From Bryum argenteum (lineage: Eukaryota > Streptophyta > Bryopsida > Bryales > Bryaceae): DNA of 64,000 bases. The stretch is from the NCBI GenBank assembly GCA_037043015.1, contig CM073322.1, positions 6,025,601 through 6,089,600 on the forward strand, read 5' to 3'. The notes beneath the pieces are model-generated. The model saw only the letters and a list, made by a program, of their open reading frames with translations, was not told the origin of the DNA and made no database searches. Shown piece by piece: positions 55,810-64,000 of this stretch. The position numbers were made by a program, and so were the translations under genes. Position 1 is the stretch's first letter, and each line of letters opens with the position of its first letter.

Positions 55810-58800
55810 ATGGGGAGCATGTCGCCCGCAATGAATGGCGTGGCGAAGCAAAATGGCCATGGCCAGAGCTGGAAGGCGGCGCCGGGGGATCAGAAGGCAG
55901 CAGCTATGAAGCAAGCGGAATCAATTTATCAGAACGAAGCGTCCAAATCGCGGTATGAGGCTTACAGCCGGCTGCAAGCGAGTGCAGTAGCATTTGGTGA
56001 GAAGTTGCCCATTCCGGAGATTGTTGCTGTTGGAGGACAGTCCGATGGCAAAAGCTCCCTGCTCGAGGCGCTTCTGGGATTTCGCTTCAATATTCGCGAG
56101 GTGGAAATGGGAACGCGCCGACCTCTCATGCTGCAGATGATCCACGATCCTGATGCTTTGGAGCCTCGCTGTCGCCTCCAGGTCAGTGGAACGTGTTCGA
56201 TTCCGCATTGTCATAAAATTTACAGGTCTCACTTGCATTTGAGCATCTAAGCATGCCATAGTCATTATGATGTAACAGGAACTCTCTCAGTAAAATTTGA
56301 TGCAATGAAATTGAAGGCATTTCATCACCGGTTACTTTCGGGGGGAATTTAGGCAGCAGGATCGTATCCTACATCTGAAGCATCGATCATAGAGGATTGC
56401 ACCGAAGCTCAGAATCGGTAAATTGAAATAATTATGCAAAGGAGATGATAGAGATCAACTTGTTTCTGTGTTGCGCGCATCGTAGGATGAAGAATCTGAT
56501 GAATACGGACCAGTTGTCTCACCCGTCACAGCTGTGGCGGAGAAAATCCGCGTGAGGACGGAGGATTATTTGAAGAAACTAGGAACGGCCGTCAGTGCGA
56601 AACCGATTGTGATGCGAGCAGAGTATGCATTCTGTCCCAACCTTACGATCATTGATACGCCGGGCTTTGTACTCAAGGTAAAATTACACTCACGTCTTAA
56701 TTATGTTGAAATGAGTTTCTAGTCTTGTCTCCATTGAGCACTAGCTCTTGGCATGATCTTCAGCGTGGTAATCAAATTGCATTTGTCATACACGAGTTTG
56801 TTTGTTATGCTGATTTCATGCAAAGTAATTTGTAGGCATGTTTAACCTGGTTGGACAAATGCAATGCTTATTTCTCTTGCCTGGTTTTTGCTGTCATCGT
56901 TGACCATGGCTGTAAAACCCTACTGAAAACCATGTAGTTGAGAGAAATCGGGTTGATGTGTCGCAGGCTAAGCAAGGTGAACCGGACAGTACTCCTGACG
57001 ATATTCTTGACATGGTGAAACAATTAGCTGCTCCTCAGCATAGGTTGTTGCTTTTTCTGCAACAAAGCAGTGTGGAGTGGTGTTCGTCTCTTTGGCTAGA
57101 TGTTGTAAAATCCATCGATCCTGCCTTGCAGCGTACCATAGTCGTGGTATCCAAGTTTGATAATCGTCTGAAGGTACGTTTGCTTCTTCCTGTATATGTC
57201 GAGAAATCAAAATGCAGTCCGTTAAGTTTTCAGTAGTATGTTTTGAGATCACGCCTGTGTGTTACCAGTTATGAGCTCATTTGGTATCTCACCTTATTTA
57301 CTTGTCCGGTTGTAGGAATTTGCGGAGCGATGGGAAGTAGACCGTTACCTTAGCACTGGAGGTTATCTAGGTGACAATGCGCGCCCTTTCTTTGTGGCTC
57401 TGCCCAAAGATAGAGCGACATCGTCCAACGAAGACTATCGGCGCCAAATCGCACTAGTGGATACGGATGTTCTTAGACAACTTCGTGAGAATATTTCCGG
57501 GGGATTTGACGAAGAGAGGTTTGGAAACCATGTCGGATTCGGTAACCTCAGGCTCTACCTGGAGGCGGAACTTCAGCGAAGGTAGCTGTTACCTGATTCT
57601 AGTTACTTGGTCTTCATCAAGTACTTCATGAGCTTTTCGTCTGCAGATTAGTGTTGTCTAGTCTGTGCACTTCCAGGATTCGAAATACGTATTTCAGGAA
57701 GTCAGCACATTCGAAGTGTGTATCCTGTAAATCTTGCGTGTTCTGGCTTTCACTTTTAAGAGCGCTGCTCTGGAACGTAATTGACAGGAGAGGGCATTTC
57801 GTTTCAGGTACAGGGATGCTGCTCCAGAAACAATGCTATTGTTGAATCAACGGTGCACGGAGGTGCAGTCTGAGCTTGCTGCTGCATTGGAAAAGATGCA
57901 ATCTTCAGCTGACGTGAAGTCTCTGCGAAAACTTGCGATGAAGCATGCGTGGTCGATGGCAAGTAACATTGTAAGGATTTTGATTGGACATTGAAGATAT
58001 ATATAGGGTTTTCATGTTTGTCTTGCTTGTTTTGGAGAGGTATGCTCTAACATTAGTGCTGCCTTCTTTTTCAATAGTAACAAGTGCAGGGCTCGCGTCA
58101 TCATCTATCTGCTATAACATCATATATTTAATAATCCCCGTTTCCTTTCAGGTTGAACTGCTTGATGGTGTATACATTCCTTCAAAGTGGGGCTGGACGT
58201 CCGAGGAGGAGAGGTATGAGAGTGGAATAATGAGATGGCCAGGTCAGGCCAAGGAGATCGTGCCTTGTAATGCGAACCAGAAGCTCTATGGGCGGGCTGC
58301 TTTCAATCGAGTGCTGCATGAATATAAATGCATGGCTTGCTCCATAGAGTGGCCTCTTGTCTCGGAGGAATGTGTAAGATCGTCAACCTTGAGTCCTTCA
58401 CTCAACTCAATGAAGGGCAGTTCTCAATGGATGACTTTATATCGTACTGATTCTGTGAGATGCTTCATGGTAAATACTCTATTTTAAACCTTGGGAACTG
58501 TTGTGGCACCATCCTAATGGTGGAGTTGTTCACATTGGCAGGTTGCGAATATCTTACAGGCGCGAGGTGGTCCCGTGTTTGTATTGGCTGAGGCATCAGC
58601 AAAATCGTTATTGGGCCCTTTGCTTGATACGGTCTGTGATCGCCTCGTTTTCATACTTCGTAATCTGTACAAGCTTGCAGCTGAGCGAATGCGGATGCAG
58701 CAGTCTTCGAGGGGCAAGTGTTTTTGCTACTTATCATGTCTTGATCACATGACAACATTCTACATAATGTGTAGCTCTCTGGAGTGCAAATTAACTTGGA

Positions 58801-59945
58801 AATGATTGTTTCTGTCAACAGAGAGTACTAATAAGGACGGACAAGACCTTTCTGCGTACGTCGCATTCCATCTTACTTTACGAAGTGCTCACGAACGCTT
58901 CATTCGACAAGTAGCCGCACGGTCGAAGGACTTGCTCAATCAGCATCTGTCGACTATCATCAACTCTTTCTATGATGCCTGCAGCAGCGATCCCCACATG
59001 TATACGTCATGGAAATACGGAATGTCAGGTTTGCAACTTGTCTTGACGATGCAACTTGACTTGGTTGTCAAATACTCCGATAACATACTATTGTTCCTCG
59101 TTCACATCTTCTTTCGTTCCACACTTTAATTGACGCTCAATGTCTCTGTTGCGCGCAGCAGGCGGCATGCAAAAAATGGTTGTTAGCTTCCCTCAGGATG
59201 AGGTTGACAATCAGACGGTTTCCAAAAGAGAGGTTGGGGATGATGATGATGTCCCTGTGACGAAGGAACCAAAAAAAGCTCGTAGAGTAATTGAAGGGAA
59301 GAGCGGCATCCAAGACAGTCAAATTACTGTTCCTGAAACTCCTACTCCCGAGCAAATAGCTGCTGAAGCCAAAAGAAAAGAATTCGCTATTGCAAGTGGG
59401 CGTCTCAGTGCAATCGAAGATGCTGCAGATTCTTCATTACCTGACGGAGGTGTGGCTGGAAAGAGGAAGAGGAACAGGCGAAGACTCTCAATAGGGAAGG
59501 ATCTAAAAATGGTTGCCATGCAAATGACTGGAAATGGGACCTCAACAGTTCACATGGAGATCTGTATGATGGCGGCAGAGCTATTTGGCAAAATCCGTCG
59601 GATGCTAGTGGAGCGAACTGTCGACACGTTGAATGAGGCTTTCCTGGTCCCACTGTAAGTTCCATGATTCTATTTGCGTTTAAAAGCTCATCATTGCAGA
59701 TCATATGCTAGGAGGTCAGGAATCGATTGAAGAACATGATTTTCTGCTCTGTTGACAGCCGTACCCAGCAAGCTATTGACGTGCAAGTGGAGGTCTTTGG
59801 GATCAACGACGATGAGTTTCTGGAGATGTTTGTTGCTCCTGGAGCTATTCAAAAACTGGAGCAAGAATACGAATCCCTCAAGAAAAGAAATGATACCCTT
59901 CTGACATGCTTGCACGAGTTTCGCACTCTTGCCCACTCGCTATGA
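55810..59945 (+). CDS. DRP5A: DRP5A-like dynamin-related GTPase (827 aa)
   Basis: Ten exons: 55810-56181, 56486-56677, 56967-57173, 57316-57581, 57808-57970, 58152-58373, 58542-58713, 58822-59028, 59159-59654, 59759-59945, in phase, 827 codons. The GTPase domain shows P-loop GGQSDGKSSLL (about residue 75), RRPLMLQM with the switch threonine at GTRRP, the G3 motif DTPGF, and SKFDN in place of TKxD. The stretch LLLFLQQSSVEWCSSLWLD is typical of the DRP5A/DRP5B (ARC5) branch. The middle and effector regions follow, then a basic segment (GKRKRNRRRLS) and a C-terminus FVAPGAIQKLE matching DRP5A-type proteins. There is no PH domain. The family acts in cytokinesis (DRP5A) or plastid division (DRP5B); the C-terminus favours DRP5A. 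Intron 7 appears to use a GC donor (58714, GCAAGT). Confidence 0.92.
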
Positions 59946-60500
59946 GTATCTTTCGATCTGGAGACAGAACTTAAGCTCTTGGTGGCAGTGCACCACAAGA
60001 GGCAATTACAAGTGCATCAGGTTTCACAATCCAACCTCTGGCTGGTCTGAGATCGATGCTAATGAATCTGGGTTTAGAGTCCTGTACTCAGGACACACTA
60101 ATGTTTATAATTCTGCTAACTCTGAAATTATCGAAGTTTCTGTTACGTTGTACAGTTTTACCAATATTATAATGGCTCAGACGCCTGCCTAACAACACTA
60201 CACGTGCAGTGGGATCTAGTTTTGAGCCCATGATTCATCAAAGTGCCTTTTACTTGCGTATAACGAGTGTTTTTTGATTTCGTTGTTTCTACAATTTGTA
60301 GCTTTATCTTCCTTGTTTTCATTCATCCATTCAGTACTTATTGGTTCAGAACTTCTCAGCTCATTCATCCATATAGTCATTTTACGTTATTAGATTAGCT
60401 TTTACTTTGTGCTGAGACGATCTTTGCATGGACATTAAACGTAAAAGGTTACAGTGAAGTAAAATAAAAGAAAACGTAAAAGTCAAATGTAAAAGTCTCC
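59946..60500. other. 3' flank of the dynamin gene and promoter of the next gene
   Basis: AT-rich, no recognisable coding sequence. The dynamin 3' UTR probably lies in its first part. Confidence 0.5.
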
Positions 60501-60508
60501 CGTGGTGG

Positions 60509-60516
60509 TATATAAG
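60509..60516 (+). promoter_or_regulatory. TATA box of the secreted proline-rich protein gene
   Basis: TATATAAG lies about 155 bp before the proposed ATG at 60666 and is followed by a CT-rich leader (60540-60650), a common plant promoter layout. Confidence 0.65.
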
Positions 60517-60665
60517 GAGGAAGACCCAACCAGGGGTCTCATCTCTCCTCTCCCCTCCCGTTTTCTTAGTCTCTCCTCCTATCTATTCTACTTGATTCTT
60601 TCTATTCGCTCTTGTTTCTTATCCTCATCTTCTCACATCTCCAGTTTCTATTCAATTTGTTTAGC

Positions 60666-61073
60666 ATGGCCTTATTCCGGAGGAAAGAATTTGCGGTGTG
60701 TGCAATAATGATGCTTTTCAATCTCATGGTGTTAGCTCAAGCTGCCGCCCCAGCACCTTTCTACTCAAGAAAGGTTGGTCCATTAGGAAACCTTCCGCCT
60801 ATGGCAAATCTGAGCCCCTCTGATGCTGCTAGTCCAGCCCCATCATCAAATGACAACGTAGCCATTGTAGCTTCTCCTCCGCTTGCTTCTGACAAGCATC
60901 ACCCCAAGCCATTCCCATTCCCGTTCCCATTTCCCGACCCGGCGGCTTTGCCTGATCCTGCTGATCTGCCTGATCCAAGCACATTCCCGGATCCCTTCGC
61001 TTCAAGCGATTGTGATCCAACGACGGATGACAACTGCCCATGCAACAAATTTCAACCATGTGTTCAAGGTTGA
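60666..61073 (+). CDS. Small secreted proline-rich protein (135 aa)
   Basis: The start at 60666 (MALFRRKEF) gives a clear signal peptide: basic n-region and hydrophobic core VCAIMMLFNLMVLAQA, with likely cleavage before AAPAPF. The mature part is rich in Pro, Ser, Asp and Ala, with a PFPFPFPFPDP run and repeated (L)PDPA/DLPDP units. It ends in a short Cys-containing tail (DCDPTTDDNCPCNKFQPC). A single exon, about 0.7 kb downstream of the dynamin gene. It looks like an apoplastic or cell-wall-associated protein, but no family is recognised. An in-frame upstream ATG at 60612 would bury the signal peptide, so I reject it as the start. Confidence 0.7.
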   Translation: MALFRRKEFAVCAIMMLFNLMVLAQAAAPAPFYSRKVGPLGNLPPMANLSPSDAASPAPSSNDNVAIVASPPLASDKHHPKPFPFPFPFPDPAALPDPADLPDPSTFPDPFASSDCDPTTDDNCPCNKFQPCVQG

Positions 61074-61079
61074 TCAAGT

Positions 61080-62690
61080 GTACCAGGAAAAAACAACAAA
61101 TTAGTAAACAAAAAGAGCCTGGAGGATCATGTACTCATGTAATTATGTACCACTATTCATCTCTCTGAAATGGCAACTCCGGAAGCCACCTCCAAGTTCT
61201 TATTATACAGCTGAGCTGCGAACCCAAAGAAAGTTCACTACAAGTGCATATGTGCAGATAACAAATACTGTATATCCATCATAGACATAAATATGAAGAT
61301 GAAAAGTCGATCTGAATGTAGAAAGAATGGTAAATGTTTGATTTATGGTTTTAGTTTTGGGAGTTTGATAAGGTTGAGTGATTTTCGTCACTGACTGAAC
61401 TGGATATACTTCCATTTGTAATAAGAATCTCAAAGAAACTTGATCATTGTTATGAAAAATCATGCATACGATTGGTATTTGAAATTGTGGTGATGCTTCA
61501 ATAAAACAAAGAGTACCTTTTTTGTCTCCAAAACAATGCATGAAAATTATTTTGCATCAATTTTGAACATTGTGATTTTATGCATGAGTGCTTGGTAATT
61601 GTATAGTATTTTTGTATTTTTGTATTTTTGAATTCGGCAAGCCTACTTTTCTCTAAATTCTGAATTCTTTGAGTACAAATATGTCTTTTCTATTGCTTAA
61701 ATATTCTCGCATTTTTTGGCACCTACAAAAAGGATTTAATATCTTGCTGAAATAACCATGCTAGTACAAGTAGTCTCATTTAAATGCTCCACGTATCCCA
61801 CATAATTATGTAGACATACTATACATCGACCAAAGAGTGTACAGATGACTCTCAAGTCTCAAATACTTTGTAAAGTATTTTTACAATATAAACCTTGACA
61901 CTACATATGTTTCTTCAGCAAACTTTCCACGGTAAACATTTCACGGGAAACAATGTTCTGTCCGTAGTACGATCTCACTTATTGAGGTCAGCGGTGCAGA
62001 TGGCGGCAAACGCTTTTGCATTCCCGCGGATGTGTCTGCTCACTTCACATTCTCTCTCATTTGACATTTTCACTGACCACTGCTCACAATGGTGAGAGCT
62101 TTACTATGGTGGAGATTCAAACAGTTTTTAGCGTCGTTCCACAAAACCTTCGCTTCTACTTGCTAAAACTGTTATTTATAATCAAGGTGGGCTAACCGAA
62201 ACCACCTTCGTCAACAGCAGTGGACAGCATAGGATGTTCTCGAACAAGAAACAATCTCCCTCATTTTCAGTTTCTTGTTCGAGATGAAAGCCGTTCATAG
62301 ATCAGCAGCAAATCAGCATTCACGATTGTGTCAGCACAAGAAATCACAAGGTGTAGATTCGCAAGGAAGCCAGAAAGTTGATCGTATGGGGAATAGTTTT
62401 ATTCCATAATTTCATTATAACATGCCAGGGTAGTCTTACTCTGTACATACAACCAATATGACACAGTGACATTGCTACAGCACACCTTTGGTGTGGTGCC
62501 CCATCATTCTCACGAGATGGTGAGTAGCTAATGAGCTGCAATAAGCGAGCATTGGCTCTAGAACGAATTAAATAGTCACGAAGTACTAGGGAGCTCTTTG
62601 AAAAATTGTCTAAGTAGATGCACATACCATGCACCTCGGAAGAAACTAAATAGGTGTTTCTGAAACAAAAAGAGAGGCGAGTCGATGAGG
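61080..62690. other. Intergenic region, no gene seen
   Basis: AT-rich sequence with only short frames. The right part (62340-62860) may contain the 3' UTR of the minus-strand kinesin gene. Confidence 0.55.
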
Positions 62691-62865
62691 ACATCACCTC
62701 ACAAGCGAAGTACTCGAAGGCGTAATGTTAATACAGAGATAGCTGGTCTGGAGGGACTGGTCGAGGGCGTAGATGCCAACATACTCACTGGTGTACCCGA
62801 ACATGATCACGACCATCGATTTGAGCTTCGTCACCTTCACGGACCCAAAAATTTGGGAAGTGTCC

Positions 62866-64000
62866 TCAACAGAAGCACCAGTCACAAACTCTCATGCCAT
62901 TCTTTGCTGGCCTCCCGCATGACTCGCACAAAAATTCATCATCGTCAATGTCGCACTCAAAATCCTCGCAGTCCTCATTTTGAAGGTACTGGTATCCTTT
63001 TATGCTGATCGTCCGCATCTCAATTCCACCATCTTCATCCATTTCTAGATGGCTTTCGCATTCGTCGTTCCCACTACTCCAGGTGTCTAATACACTTGTC
63101 TTGTCCTCGTACAACGACCCCCTCTGAATCTCGACCGCAACGGTGACCATACTGTCGGAATCGCTTACAGTGTCATTCGACGTACTGCAGCAGCTTTCTG
63201 ACACTGCCTTGTTCGCTTTCACATTCTCATCACCGGCACCCCTCGCTTTCTCAGGCTGACTGTCATTGTCCTCAGGAGCCGTGCTTGCCCCACATCGAGA
63301 GCAAATTTGGGAACCAAATTCCCGTAAGCATTGCTGCAATGTAGATAGCTCCTCAACGTGATCTTGTTGTACAACGCCAAGCTGTTTCCGGAGAGCACGC
63401 GCTTTCTGCTCTGCTGCAGCCTTTTCGTCTTTGGCCTTCACAGCAGCTTGCTCGGCATCCTTCAATCGCACCACAAGCTCTCCAGCTGCTTGGACAGCAT
63501 CAGCCGTATCACGCAGCTGAGATCGCAATCCATTAATCTCCTCTTTGTACTGTTTTTGCTCAGCTCTCATACACACGATCTGTTTCGCTTGGACATCGAA
63601 CCAACGTTCTTCGGCACAGCTTAAGCCTGCCATCTTTGCTATTGTCTTAACTTTGTCCACACCATCGCGTATTTCACGCATTTTGGAGATCAGAATAATG
63701 TGCTTCTCTTGTAACTCAGCGTACTGATCCAGAAGCCGAGCATGGCCAGTCATAGCCATTTGAAGTGCATCGTGCATTTCTTGAGAACATCTGAGAAACA
63801 CATTAAGATCGAGGTGGAGTTAGATGTTTGCCTTACATTGCATCCCGGAGTTATGCAGTGAAATCAAATTGGCTGTTCGAGAGTAATGTCTGAAAATCTC
63901 TAATCTAAATAAAAAACACATCGTAGATGTACTAGGCATCTTGTTCGAGATAATAGAGATCATCAATATATTCTACGAACCTCTTTTCGCCGTCGAGTTC
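62866..64000 (-). CDS. KIN-12-type kinesin, C-terminal exons (partial at window edge)
   Basis: The last exon is 62866-63790 (acceptor CTCAG). The preceding exon enters the window at 63981-64000 (ELDGEKR, donor GTTCGT) and joins in phase: ELDGEKR|CSQEMHDALQMA. The stretch MHDALQMAMTGHARLLDQYA, EKHI, DGVDKVK...AAGELVVRLKDAEQAA is the conserved coiled-coil C-terminal region of plant kinesin-12 proteins (PAKRP1/POK group), which act at the phragmoplast and in division-plane control. After the coiled coil there is an acidic Ser-rich segment and an unusual C-terminus with paired cysteines: CSRC near the middle, then CESCGRP...CDWCFC at the very end. The motor domain lies beyond the window. Confidence 0.82.

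Overview
This is a nuclear, intron-rich eukaryotic window, most likely from a streptophyte (green plant lineage, charophyte-alga-like or bryophyte-like). The evidence is a TTTAGGG-type interstitial telomere tract, GT-AG introns, a recognisable plant DRP5A-type dynamin and the C-terminal exons of a KIN-12-type phragmoplast kinesin, and a dense load of plant-style DNA transposons (CACTA, MULE, MITE-like). The exact organism is an inference.

Layout. 1-4740: a repeat domain with a 20-bp minisatellite, a ~700-bp-arm inverted repeat with a third direct copy, a 180-bp tandem repeat and a 223-bp MITE-like element. 4857-11322: a decayed transposase gene of the NKN/VGHTHEDID type. A 2616-bp CACTA element (3-bp CTG duplication) and a 623-bp MITE-like element sit inside it, and removing either one restores the local reading. 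11266-12140: dispersed palindromic motifs and a telomere-like tract. 12551-14046: a decayed transposon-type gene and a GAGC-rich terminus. 14273-14760: another MITE-like element. 15073-18185: an intact ADD-type zinc-finger gene, a truncated second ADD copy and a Ty3/gypsy integrase tail. 18224-21600: LTR-like sequence carrying two unusual ORFs. 21596-24017: a broken MULE-type transposase on the minus strand. 24350-30500: isolated exon-like ORFs and long GC-rich tandem repeats sharing the word GTGGCGGCAC.

The most interesting part is 30.5-49.2 kb: two copies (about 8.2 and 8.6 kb) of a convergent gene pair. The plus-strand gene encodes ~1103 aa over eight exons. It joins a ParB/sulfiredoxin-like domain (motif DGNHR) to a beta-order N6/N4 DNA-methyltransferase-like domain whose DPPY motif is degenerate. 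The minus-strand gene encodes a 137-aa ADD-type zinc finger, a fold known from DNMT3 and ATRX. Copy A keeps the ParB-methyltransferase open but has two stops in the ADD gene. Copy B keeps the ADD gene open but has a nonsense codon and a 1-bp deletion in the methyltransferase gene. The two copies have therefore decayed reciprocally, leaving one open version of each partner. The homology ends at a transposon-like terminus, so the whole cassette may be, or have been, mobile.

49.2-52.5 kb holds a decayed Tnp2/Plavaka-like transposase. 52.5-55.7 kb is AT-rich and without visible genes. The right end is conventional: a ten-exon DRP5A-like dynamin (55810-59945), a small secreted proline-rich protein gene (60666-61073) and the C-terminal exons of a KIN-12 kinesin (62866-64000, minus). 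The dynamin and the kinesin both belong to families that act in plant cytokinesis.
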